Assembly: GCA_021399435.1 (NCBI GenBank) | Contig: JAJTUP010000016.1 | Coordinates: 1,236,634 to 1,300,633 of the forward strand | Source of the DNA: Diaporthe sp. PMI_573 | Lineage: Eukaryota; Ascomycota; Sordariomycetes; Diaporthales; Diaporthaceae | Direction of reading: 5' to 3' | DNA length: 64,000 nt | In this document: in pieces, positions 35,961 to 46,168 of the stretch | Layout: every line of letters begins with the position of its first letter | Numbering within the stretch: the first letter of the stretch is position 1 | Position numbers and translations under genes: made by a program | The notes under the pieces: generated by a model | Databases searched by the model: none | Seen by the model: the letters and a program-made list of their open reading frames with translations, nothing else | What the model was told of the DNA's origin: nothing

Positions 35961-38154
35961 ATGATGGCCGATTCTGCGGAACTTGGATCCAAAGATGGCG
36001 GGTTTGAGATTGTAGCGTATCAATACGAGCCACTGCCAACCCGCGAACACACGAGAGTTCTGGTTCTAGAGCATGGTCCCAGATGCGACATCACAAGCCC
36101 ACTTGTCGGAAGCCTGAGACTACTTGACCTTTGCGACGCGAATTCTGAGCCATTTGAAGCGATATCCTACGTGTGGGGCCCGCCTGCCAGAACCCACGTT
36201 ATACTTGTTGACGGACACCCGCTACCGATCACAGCTAGTTTGCGAGATGCGCTTCTGCAGACCAGGCTACCGGATCAATCCCGAACTCTATGGGCCGATG
36301 CAATTTGCATCAACCAATCGGACCATGCCGAGAAAGGGCACCAGGTTGCTGTGATGGCCCGGATATATAAGGCGTCGAGACGAACGCTGATTTGTCTGGG
36401 CGTACAAAATCCAACGCAGGCTCAAACTGCTGCTTTCTGGATCGAAGAGGTGAACCTCGTGCTTGAAAATGTGTCAAGAAGCCCAAGTCTCTCAGGCGAT
36501 GCAGGGAGCTTTGTCTCCCGGGGGGAAATTGAAATTGACACCACTCCATTTGACCCTCTCTGGAGCACAGGATGGGGCGTGATGGTGCGCCAAACCTGGT
36601 TTCAACGAGGGTGGGTGGTCCAGGAAGCATTACTTGGGCCTGATGCTTGCGTTCTCTGGGGGTCTGAGCAGATTGGATGGACTTCTATCCTGAGAATGTG
36701 TTATTGGTGGGTGTGCCGAGGACGCTTCGCACAGAAAATACAGGGCGAAGAGATTCCACATTTTCTTTCCATTCACCATCTCGACAGCTTCTCTCGCCGT
36801 CGACCGGGAGAGGCCAGACTTTTCAATAGGAAGGCCCGGTATGCTGACTCGCATTCAACTCTGACGACGCTGTTCGAAGCACGGATGTTTTCACTTATCA
36901 GACCCACGGGATAGGATCTATGCATTTATGGCCTTGGACACCAACGATGGGATCATGGCAGATTTGCAGCTGCACCCGGATTACGATCGACCACACTTGG
37001 AGATATACCACGACTTTGCCGTCAAGTACATAGAGAAGACTGGAGACCTGAATATCCTCTCGTTCGTAAAACACACCAAGGACAGTCTAACCAGCCCCGC
37101 CATGCCCCAGGCCACCCCTTCCTGGGTTCCGCGCTGGGACCTGGAGCTCTCCCTGATTCATCCTCACACAGCAAGGTTGGGCGATGACCGCAAAAGGTTC
37201 ACACTCACAGAGCAAGGCTCTGTTCTTCGAGTTCGCTGCTTGCTTTTGGGTTTTGTTGAACATTCTGCCACGCAGCAGCCATGTTGTCAGCCCAACTCCG
37301 CAGAATCGCCACTTGACGATTTGCTTTCGCTCTGGATGGAGGTTGTGGCGGCGTCGTGCGTGGACGAGGGCCCGTATGCCGGGCGCCAGGCGTTCGCGTT
37401 CTTCGATGTGCTCTGCCCCAGACGACAAATTTTGACTCACGGGAAGTGGACCAGCTCGCGCCAAGATCTTGCCCAATTTTTGTCTTCCAAGTCAGAGGAA
37501 CACGTCCTACCGCAGTCCTCAGAGGTCTCCACATTGGCTGAGCGGATCTCTTTCCGGGGCCCTCGACGGTTCGTCATATTGAGCCGGGGCTATTACGGTA
37601 TAGCGCCACCAATCACCCAGAAAGGTGATGTCTATGCTTTCATTTATGGCACTGAGTCGCTCTCAATCCTTCGCCCGGCAGAAGGCAAGCCTGGTGCCTA
37701 TAAAGTAGTCGGGCCTGTCCATGTTGAAAGCAAAACGGTGCTAAATCCCCATGGCCCCAATATGATGGGTACGGATGGCTGCCGTGATTGGGAGGAGTTG
37801 GGGCCTGCCGGAGAAAGATGTCGACCTCTGTTGAGAAGAAGCTGGAACATATGTCTGGATCTCAGGTTGAACTACACCACTTGTTTCGTGAGATTTCTGC
37901 CCTCGACTAGTAGTAACACCTCACCGAGTCGGTGTGGCCAAGGCAATTACCGTACACCATCCTGGACTCTAATTTGCTATCGGCAGTTATATGATCTCGA
38001 TCACCCCCGAACCACCACTCATGCTCGAGGTCGTGCTGTGCCTCCGCCGTACGCCGAACAGCTTCCCTCCAGACCTGCCGCCCCCCTCTTTTCTCTTCGA
38101 CTTGCCTCCACCCACACCAGGCGCCTGCGGGTTGGCGTCATCTCTCAGAGATGA
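35961..38154 (+). pseudogene. HET-domain (heterokaryon incompatibility) gene broken by a frameshift
   Basis: The first frame (35961-36914) has the HET domain: FEAISYVWGPP, LWADAICINQSDHAEKGHQV, ARIYKASRRTLICLG and WFQRGWVVQEALL. It ends at a TAG just where the conserved DPRDRIYAF block should come. That block is present at once in another frame (from about 36900), which then runs on through GYYGIAPPITQKGDVYAFIYG, a typical HET C-terminal region, to 38154. No GT-AG intron bridges the break without losing conserved residues, so a small indel or a sequencing error is likely. The last about 80 codons show no HET similarity and overlap the SH3 gene, so the true end is probably near 37.85 kb. HET proteins trigger cell death on non-self fusion, and broken alleles are common. 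Confidence 0.75.
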
Positions 38155-40821
38155 TTCGTCTGTGTGGCTCCTGGGGAAGACCCCGAACTTGCCCTTTGAC
38201 GTCGACCCGCTCCAACACCACGCCTCCCTGCCCGCGTCAGCCGGCCACCCGACGTTCGTGAGCTTCTCGCCCTTGTCGAACCCGAGCCAGCCCTCCTTGG
38301 CAGCCGCCCCAGGGTCCCACTTCCATTTCGCCACGACAGCCACGCCGCTCCCGCCGATCCCGTGCAGGAGGGGCGGCGCGTCGAGCCTTCCAGGCATCGG
38401 CTTCTCCAGTTCGATGTTCTTGGCCGGGAAATAACCCCATATCCCATCGTGCCACCCCGTACACCATTTCCCCGCGTATTTACCGGGAAACTCGACCCCG
38501 ATGACCCGCGAGCCCTCGAAGAACTGCAGCAGGCTGTCGGGGCCCTTCCCGTCCGGCCTGGGGAGCTTCTTCTCCCCGTACCGCTGCACGTGGCCCTTGA
38601 CGGCCGTCGCAACGGGCAGCTTCACCACCTCGGCCTCCACCTCAGGCGGCACACCACCATGCTGCGGCGGCTCGGTGAGCCACAGGTCAAAGTCGTTAAC
38701 CCGCGGGTCCGTGGCGAGGACCTCCTTGCCGTAAAGCACCGTCAGCCCAGGAACCTCAGGCAGCGGCTGCGGGTGCGAGGCCACGTGGCGGAGGAGCTCG
38801 TCGGCACCCCTGAAGACGGTCGAATCCCCCTCGCGGACGACACGGCCCGCCTGCGCACAGAACAGACACCCGTAGAAGGCCTCGCTGGGCCGGGGGGCCC
38901 CCAGGTGCGACTTGTACAGCAGGCGGATGCGGAAGAGCAGTCCGCCCTCGCGGGGGAACGTGGCGCGCGGCAAGCGGTCGCGCACGTCCAGGTCTAGTTC
39001 CGACCACGCGTGCCCGTACGAGCACGACGCACACCGCGCTGTTGCTGTCGACTGGCCCGCCACGTGGCCGGCCACCCTGCGCACGCCGTCCTCGTGGCCC
39101 GAGGACCGGAACTGCTGCGCGCCAGTGCAGAAACCTTTCAACAGGTACAGGCTGCTGCGCTGTCCGATGGCCGTGTCCGGCTCGCGTGGCTGTGGCGGCT
39201 GTGAGGACGAGGAAAAGTTCGCGGTCGAGGCGCGGTCTGAGATGGAGAGGACGGTGCGGGTGGCCCACTCCTCGGAGGCGGAGGCTGGTGTCCGCGCCAC
39301 CGCCGCTTCGGGCAGCCGGCTGTGGCCCTCCGAGTGATCGAGGGCAGCTGGTGGGAGGGTCATGGGCGAGAAGGAGGCCTTGGGCTGCTGGATGTTGTCG
39401 GCCGGCGTGATTGGCGTCCTGCTGCCGCCACCGGTGCCTGGCCTGATGTGGGTAGAGCCTGTCTGGATGGACGACATGCTCGTGGCGTGGCTCAGTGTTG
39501 CGCTTCGCGACGTCTCGGGGCTGTTGGGACTGGAGCCGCCGGGCGGCGAGTCGACGCCAAACCTGCTCAGCTCGGACAGGATGGGCGTCAGCGGCGTGTC
39601 GAAGTTGATGAAGGAGTGGCCTGCCCTCCTGGAGGGCATGCTCGCCGTCACGGCCTGGTCCTCCGGGATGGTCGTCTGCTGGAGGTTCTGGATCGACTGT
39701 AGAGAGTGCGGCTCGAACCGCGAGGGCGGACGGTGCCCGTGGTACCTTGGGGTTGATGTTCCTGCTTGGTCTGTCACCCAGGCGGTCGTCCTCGTGCCGG
39801 TCTGTGGTTGGGGCACGGGGAAGTCGGGTATCTCGGGTACACTGCTGGTGTCGGTCGCCGACAGGCTGGGCTGGCGGGACAGAGTTGAGTTCTGGGGTGC
39901 TTGGGCGGCGTGCGTTCCCAAGCTCGACGATGCTCGACTCTCTGGCCGCTCAGCCGCGCCGTGGTGTGTGAGTTGAGGGATGGGGGGCGCCTCGCCGTCT
40001 GGGGTGTACGCAGGCGGAGGCAGAGACCCGACGCTGAAAGCGCTGGATGCTCGTGAGTGTGCGGTGCCATTGCTCTTCAGGCTGCGCTGCGAGCCCGTGT
40101 TCGGTCTTGCCAGATCACGCCGGCCAGGCGGGAGCCTCACACGAGATGCCAGGACTGCCGCCTCGGACGGATCGGGCGGGGCCACAGGTGTGCTCTGTTC
40201 AGTGCGGTCTGGAGAAGACGTGGCTGGCGGCGGTAGAGGGGCAAGTGCCGGTGTTCCTGTGCGGCCTCCCTTCCTCCCTGGTGGCGTTGGTGGCCTCGGA
40301 GATCGTGCCCCATTCACTGCTCGCGACGGACTCTTCAGGGGCAGAGGGGGGAGAGGAGGAAGGGGCGGGAACCTGGAGGGCGACGGTGGCGAGTAGGGCG
40401 GAGTGGTGAGGTTGTCAAGCTTCAACTTCTTGATGACATCGATCACGTCCATGGCGAGCGACTTTGTGGCCGCCTGCAGCTCGGTGAAACGCTCCGGCTC
40501 GAACGCGTCTGGCTCCGCGTAGTCCTCAAAGTCGTAGAGGAGGTCCTCCAGCCTGCGCCGCTTCTCCTCTATCGCGGCACTCTGGCTCAGGCTCTCCTTG
40601 AACGCATCGCCGTACCTTTCGACCTGGCTGTCCCAGAGAGGCTGTAGCCGCTTTAATGCCCGCTCGCCCTCCTTGACGACGGCCACCCCGGCCTTGGCCA
40701 TGAGCCGTGAGAGCTCAGCATCCTCACCCGCAGCGCCCTCCGCGTTGGTGACGGCTTCCTTTCCCCGGTCAACCACTTCATGAAAAGGGTTGAGTATCAG
40801 CTCCTCAGCGTCGACACCCAT
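37987..40821 (-). CDS. Tandem SH3-domain scaffold protein with a C2H2-like finger
   Basis: 944 aa without introns. The frame extends upstream only to a GTG; the first ATG is at 40821. Residues 1-150 are helical and charged. About 160-560 is Pro/Ser-rich with many PxxP stretches (LPPLPPLPLKSP, GRKGGRTG). A cysteine/histidine region follows (CASCSYGHAW; CLFC...LLRHVASH, C2H2-like). Near 769-810 one SH3-like fold (GWHDGIWGYFPAKNIEL) is seen and near 828-890 another (VVAKWKWDP...GKFGVFPRSHT). The tail is Lys/Arg/Gly-rich. It is probably an adaptor for signalling or the cytoskeleton; I know no named relative. Its 3' end overlaps the reading frame of the convergent HET gene. Confidence 0.78.
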   Translation of the reverse strand: MGVDAEELILNPFHEVVDRGKEAVTNAEGAAGEDAELSRLMAKAGVAVVKEGERALKRLQPLWDSQVERYGDAFKESLSQSAAIEEKRRRLEDLLYDFEDYAEPDAFEPERFTELQAATKSLAMDVIDVIKKLKLDNLTTPPYSPPSPSRFPPLPPLPPLPLKSPSRAVNGARSPRPPTPPGRKGGRTGTPALAPLPPPATSSPDRTEQSTPVAPPDPSEAAVLASRVRLPPGRRDLARPNTGSQRSLKSNGTAHSRASSAFSVGSLPPPAYTPDGEAPPIPQLTHHGAAERPESRASSSLGTHAAQAPQNSTLSRQPSLSATDTSSVPEIPDFPVPQPQTGTRTTAWVTDQAGTSTPRYHGHRPPSRFEPHSLQSIQNLQQTTIPEDQAVTASMPSRRAGHSFINFDTPLTPILSELSRFGVDSPPGGSSPNSPETSRSATLSHATSMSSIQTGSTHIRPGTGGGSRTPITPADNIQQPKASFSPMTLPPAALDHSEGHSRLPEAAVARTPASASEEWATRTVLSISDRASTANFSSSSQPPQPREPDTAIGQRSSLYLLKGFCTGAQQFRSSGHEDGVRRVAGHVAGQSTATARCASCSYGHAWSELDLDVRDRLPRATFPREGGLLFRIRLLYKSHLGAPRPSEAFYGCLFCAQAGRVVREGDSTVFRGADELLRHVASHPQPLPEVPGLTVLYGKEVLATDPRVNDFDLWLTEPPQHGGVPPEVEAEVVKLPVATAVKGHVQRYGEKKLPRPDGKGPDSLLQFFEGSRVIGVEFPGKYAGKWCTGWHDGIWGYFPAKNIELEKPMPGRLDAPPLLHGIGGSGVAVVAKWKWDPGAAAKEGWLGFDKGEKLTNVGWPADAGREAWCWSGSTSKGKFGVFPRSHTDESSLRDDANPQAPGVGGGKSKRKEGGGRSGGKLFGVRRRHSTTSSMSGGSGVIEII

Positions 40822-43038
40822 CTTTCTGGAATGGAAATGGAAATGGGAAATGGAAGATGGACGCCCGAGAGGTCTGTTCTCTTGGCTCGGCCCGCGGACC
40901 GCGCAACGTGGTGCTGAGGGGCCGGGGCGGGGCGGGACAAGATGGGGGTCCAAAGGCTTGGAGACCGGTCGAGTCGGAGATCGTGCCGGATCTCGAACAC
41001 AGTAACAATCACGGTGGGAAAAATGATGCACTAAGCAGTCCGGACGATTGACGCTGGACGTCCCCGCTGCATTTCACCTGGAAAACATCAGCCGGCAGCG
41101 GGTGAACAAGAGATGCTGGGTCCCTCGGCCTTCAAAAACAGAGGGAGACAAGAGGACGGGGACTCGTTGGTTAGAAGAGGAGACTCGGCATCCAATGGCT
41201 TGGCGGCGTGCATCTGGCCCCGAGAGGACCCCTGACACCGACATGGTCCAAAATTCATCCCCAAAGCTTATACCATCCTGCCGCCCAGGCACGAGTCGGC
41301 CAGCTCGACCGGGCGCTCCCTGTCGCAGGATCCACCCCGCAGCGTATCATCGAGCAGAGGCGTGCGCGAGGCACGCCATTGGAGCGGACCAAGACTGGTT
41401 TCGGTCGGCCACTTTGGGGGCCAGCCTATGCCCATCCTGCCTAGCTACTTAGACTTTTCCGGCCCCGTCTCTCCGTCCTCCACTCGAATCTTACTGCGCG
41501 GACATTTGGACGCGGCGGACGACAGGCAATTCGACGGATCTGTGATGTGACTTGAGCAGTTTACCCAATGCGGCGTTTTGAGTGGTCTCTGGATACGATT
41601 TGATGGCCGGCGGTGGTGAAACGACTGTGTGACAAGAATCCGGATGCGAATCTTAACACATCGGCGCTTCACATCCGCAGTCCTGGCCGTGATTATGCGC
41701 CGCGGTCCGCGTCCGTCGCCCTCCGTGGCAAGTGTGTGTGGGTGTGTGGCGTCTCCCAGGTTTAATGACATCCTTCAGGCCCCCAGCCCCCCCCCGTCGA
41801 AGGTGAAACTAAACCGCCAGATTACTCTCCGTGTCCGTCCCGCACAATTTTTGTCACAAATTAACAGGCCACATTAGTGAGAGACTTGGACCGCATCTTC
41901 TGCCTCTCAGATGTCCTGGCTTCTTGGGCTATAAGGAATTAGGAGCTGGAGACTAGCATATATGCACACACTACCGTAACTCTTTGATACATTGTGGGAG
42001 GACCCTCTCATCTCGTCATTCAACTCAACATAAAACTTGGAATGGTCAAGAGAGCGCCGGTCCACTGAGCTCCATGAACGCGGCGAGGATGTGCCGGTTA
42101 GTGATCGTGGCCGCGGCTGCATCCATCTACCACTGCTCACAATGGGGCGTGTCCTGGGCGTCCTCGAGGATGGGGCCATCATGAGAACTCGCGATGCTGA
42201 CTGCGCTAAACAGTACAACGCATCGGACTTCAGGACGTCGTTCGCCGATGTAGGCAACCAACAAAAGCGCCCAGCGCAAGCCTCATCACTACTACAAAAG
42301 GTCTAGAAATAGCATAGCGAACCTAGGATCCTCACAGCTGTGCCCAAACGGCATAGACAAGTGCATCCTCTCTAGCTCAACTACTATGAGTCCGTAGACA
42401 TTGATATGGGGACACAATTTCACTTATGTTTCAGGTTCTTGAATCTTGCTCAGCAGTTTTCAGAGCGGCTGAACGACGCTGTCCGAACCTCAGTTCCGCT
42501 CTCCTCTGATCCCCTTTTGGCAGCATGTTGCTGGTAATCAAATACCTACATTTGAGCATGTCACATGCAAATGAGGCAGATGATTATATAGTTTACAACA
42601 ATGTACATTTCATATGTTGTGACAGAATCTACACTTTTGTGCGCCTGTTTTCCGAGTTCAAGGAGGCTGGCTCTTAACTTGTAGAGAGAGTCCCTGTTCA
42701 ATCACCCTTATCTCTCTGTCTTCTCTTCCTTCCCCATCTGCTCCTCGTATCCAGGAGTGAAGGTCGGCATTGGATTCCTCTTCCGCTTTTGCTTTCTTGC
42801 AGAGGTGGAACCCAAGGCTTCTCGGATCCCTTTCCTGGCGCGGGTGACACCTACTCTTGACCGTCGGTGAGGGCTCAATTGGCCCTTCTACATAGAGTTT
42901 CAAGCCAAGCCCAACCACGCTCTGGTTACTGTCGGAAACCAGGCTGGCATCATCAGTCCAAGCAGGAAAGGATTCACTGGCATGTACCCATGTGGCGTTG
43001 GCTCTAGCAGGGCGCCGGCGAGGCTCCAAACCACTTGA
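40822..43038. other. Intergenic, no firm gene
   Basis: 2.2 kb between the SH3 gene and the accessory block. It has a poly-C run (41788-41796) and AT-rich parts (42300-42660). A 123-codon frame at 42658-43029 starts with TTG directly after the next gene and lacks support. I take 41-43 kb as the edge between core genes and accessory genes. Confidence 0.5.
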
Positions 43039-43868
43039 CTAGGCAGCAGGCTCGCGAGCAGTGTTTGGTCGTCCAGAGTCATTTCTGTTTAACGCATGCT
43101 GCTGCCTGGCATGCCTACGTGCCAGCTGCTCAGGGGGAAAGGGGGAGTCATCGTCGTCAGCAAGGTCATCCTGCTCCAGGTCGACCACGGGATGCTGACG
43201 AGGTCCAGACGAGCCAGATGAGTTGGTCATGTTCTCGAGCCGCTGCGTAATGGCACGGAGCGCAGCGAGAGTCGCAGCGGACTCGTCCCGCTGGCGTTGT
43301 TCCATGGCATCTTGACGAAGCTCGAGGCGGGTGACGTATTGCTGGGTCCGGGTCAGCCCAGGTCGAAGCTTTTAAAAGCACCTCTGGGTTATGTACAAGG
43401 ACTTACGTGGAGTTCCTGTAGACCGCCAATAACGCCCCGCACAAAATAATCATGGCTGACTAGTGTGTTGTTATCTACGGTGACAACACCAGGCGGGAAG
43501 GTTGGGGCCTGCCACTGAGGGATGATGGGGGCCTGCCACTGCTGGATGATGGGTACAGGCAGAGGTGCGGCCGGATGCGGCTCCGTCTGGGCGGTGCTCA
43601 TCCGTGTCTTGGACCGCTTGTTCGCACGACGAGCGAAGCTGGGTGTACACCGAGCCGCGTTGCCACGGGCCCCTCTGAGGATCTTCTTGCGCTTGGGGCC
43701 AAGGATGGGGGTGCCACGGTGATCCTGCTCCCGGTTAGCATCTAATACGACGCGTCGTCGAGGCACGGGCGGGAATTCATGGGTCATGTCATACCTTGGG
43801 GCCGCCATCGTTGTTGGGTCGACGAGGGGGCTCGCCGCCACCGCTGGCAGCGACACCTGAGTTGCCAT
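43039..43868 (-). CDS. Small basic protein with coiled-coil tail, unknown
   Basis: 254 aa in two exons (43868-43407, 43341-43039), joined in phase 0 by a 65-nt intron (GTAAGT...CCCAG). The upstream open stretch begins with TTG, so I start at the first ATG. The N-terminal half is basic with two NLS-like clusters (GPKRKKILRGARG, RRANKRSKTR). A short internal duplication repeats IIxQWQAP, coded by a 24-bp direct repeat near 43505-43552. The C-terminal part is helical (TRLELRQDAMEQRQRDES, LRAITQRLENM) and ends acidic. I recognise no family. It is the only spliced gene of the accessory block. Confidence 0.55.
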
Positions 43869-44454
43869 GCTGGCCACCCCAACCGCCCACGGCAGCCGCC
43901 ATTCTTGATACGCAACAGGTTCACGAGAGAACCGTGAGTGGCAGGTAGGTGTTGTGAGGGTTGCCAAGGGACCGTGGGGGTGTTGGTAGGCTAGGGGACT
44001 GCTTCCAAGCTAGGGCAGTAACAGGTTTAGGTGCAGGCAGGTTGGAGGACAACGGTTAATTGATGGGGGCAAGAAAACCAGCGTTGCAGTTGCAAGTCAA
44101 CATTGTGGTGGTTGCAAGGAGTGACTGAGGTGGTTACTAGTGGTTAGCGTCCTTACTGCTGAAATTTAGTTACGGAAACTTGTTCCCCTGGAACGCATGT
44201 ATTCTTCTAGGTATTCTTGAACTATCATTCTTGCTAAGGTTGAACCAGTTGACAACCAGCGGAACTCTTTAGAGAAGTTCTTTAATGAACCCTCAAGCGG
44301 TCTGCTTGGCATCCAGCACGTACCTGACCTCTACTGAAGGGCGTTTGGCACCTGCCCAAGGTGCAACCATACAGAAGGCTGATACATTTCTACAGGTACA
44401 GCCCAATGGCCTTTGCGCCGTTTAAGTTAAGTGGCTTCCCAGCTGGGGATGCCT
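43869..44454. other. Intergenic, no gene seen
   Basis: This lies upstream of the small basic gene and downstream of the 477-aa gene. It has no long frame and is richer in G/T than its neighbours. Confidence 0.6.
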
Positions 44455-45888
44455 CTACGGATCGAGCAGTGACTTGAGCTTGGCCACCAGCCCTGCGATC
44501 TCGAGATCTTGCCGCAGGACCGCGATGCTGTCATCGATTGCCTTTTCGGACTTCTCACACCGCTTCATGTAGTACCGTGCCTGTTCGGCCAAGCTCTGGA
44601 CCTCTTCGAGCTCGTACCTTAGCTCGTGGATGTGGTCGACTGTGTTGTCGCCTGGTGCATCAAAGAGCGGCTCCAGGCCCGAGAACTCGGTCACAAACGC
44701 ATGCCTCTTGCGGAGCTCTTCCACAGACGCGAAGATGTTCTCATAGAAGTACCTCTCCCGGCCCTTGACGTACTCCTCGGCCGGGGTATCAAAGAGGCTG
44801 CCATCCTCTTCGCCCTGCTCCTCGTCGTCGACGGCCTGGGCGGCGGCCGGCACCTTGAGGGCCTTGGGTGACCTGGCCCCGGACGTCTTCTTCGTCCTGG
44901 GCCTCCCAGACTCACCGCCGCAGACTATGCGGTTGAAGCCGTCCTGGGATATGTACGAGTTCGCGAGGGCGGCCACGAGGATCTCGGCGACGGGCAGCTC
45001 CGTCCTGTTCCACAGGCGGGTGACGCAGCGGCAGACGTGGACCGGCTGGAGGCCCATGTACATCACCAGCGACATCATGAGGGCGTAGGCCCGGTTGACG
45101 TCATCGAGCTTTGTCTTCCTCCCGGACTGGGGGTCGTACGCCTTGGACCGGTTCTGCAGCTTGGTAGAGCACCCGGCGTACAGCGGGCCCTGCAGGAGGG
45201 GCTTGTTGCCGGATGGGTCGACGGCGAGGCTGCTGTCCCTCCTGAGCTTCAGGCTTGTGACGAGAGCACGCCAGCCGTCGACGACATGGTCTTCGTGGCT
45301 GGTCACGAAGCGAGGCCCATCCCCGCTTGCGTGCTGCCCAAACATATTGTCAACCTTGGTCACGAGGTCCCAGGCTCTCCGTTCCCGCCTGCCGCTGGGG
45401 GCCGCGCCCTTGCGCTGGTGGTAGGAGATCGACGCTGCGATGTATCCCTCTAGGTTTTCTATCAGGGTGGTCAGCTCTTTGGCCTTTAGCCACGCGCCGT
45501 CACGGCCCGCGACGGCGATGGCGACGGCGTACACGCCGAACCCGCTCAGGTCTCGGTAGTGGTCAGGCCTGTCAGACGCCCGCAGGAAGTCGTGCGCAAA
45601 AGTGCCGAGCACCAGCGACTCGAGGACCTTCCTGGGTATGGTATGGAAGATTCTCCATATCGCAGACCGTGGGTCACTCATCTCCTCGAGCCTCGTGATG
45701 TAGTCATTGTTGTAGCCCACCAGGTACTCTGGGATGGCCCGCGCGCCATCGACCAGCCCCTGGAACATCAGCCCCAGCTCGTAGTAGGACTTTTCCTGTA
45801 GGAGCGCGGTGGTGAGGGCGAGCCTGTTGCCAGAGAGCAGTGGGACCTGCGCGGTCGGCTGGGGGTTTTCCGCGTCGATGGTGTCCAT
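44455..45888 (-). CDS. Unknown 477-aa protein with acidic linker and helical C-terminus
   Basis: A single ATG-started frame without introns. Residues 1-310 look globular and helical (SYYELGLMFQGLVDGARAIP, AIWRIFHTIPRKVLESLVLG, ALMMSLVMYMGLQPVHVC). About 325-365 is a Lys-rich then acidic linker (DDEEQGEEDG), and the C-terminal 100 residues form probable coiled coils (ELRYELEEVQSLAEQARYYMK). No membrane segment, signal peptide or catalytic motif is visible. The gene is divergent from the coiled-coil gene at 46169, with 280 bp between the two starts, so the two may share a promoter. I do not recognise its family. Confidence 0.7.
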   Translation of the reverse strand: MDTIDAENPQPTAQVPLLSGNRLALTTALLQEKSYYELGLMFQGLVDGARAIPEYLVGYNNDYITRLEEMSDPRSAIWRIFHTIPRKVLESLVLGTFAHDFLRASDRPDHYRDLSGFGVYAVAIAVAGRDGAWLKAKELTTLIENLEGYIAASISYHQRKGAAPSGRRERRAWDLVTKVDNMFGQHASGDGPRFVTSHEDHVVDGWRALVTSLKLRRDSSLAVDPSGNKPLLQGPLYAGCSTKLQNRSKAYDPQSGRKTKLDDVNRAYALMMSLVMYMGLQPVHVCRCVTRLWNRTELPVAEILVAALANSYISQDGFNRIVCGGESGRPRTKKTSGARSPKALKVPAAAQAVDDEEQGEEDGSLFDTPAEEYVKGRERYFYENIFASVEELRKRHAFVTEFSGLEPLFDAPGDNTVDHIHELRYELEEVQSLAEQARYYMKRCEKSEKAIDDSIAVLRQDLEIAGLVAKLKSLLDP

Positions 45889-46168
45889 GACGGGCTCTGG
45901 TGGTGTGAAAGTTTGTATGGGATGGTTGAATGATGTGAGGGCTTTGCACCCAAGAAGTATTTGACTCTTGAAAGATTGCTGCGGTCTTCACGTGGTTTGG
46001 TCAAAACGACGAGGTATGGAGTGTGAAAGTAAACGCGCCTCGAGGTTCACACGCGCTGTACTTCAAACCCAACCACGCGACACCCACCGCAGGATAAAAC
46101 CCATCCTCCCACACGACCCAGTCAAATCAAAACCGAACATCATTTTCATTCTTTATTCATAACTCACC

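Noticed and set aside
36840..36905. Intron explaining the break in the HET gene
   Set aside because: The only GT...AG pair nearby removes conserved coding sequence and still runs into the stop.
42658..43029. 123-codon minus-strand frame next to the small basic gene
   Set aside because: It begins with TTG, has no recognised content and no splice join to the neighbouring gene that keeps phase.
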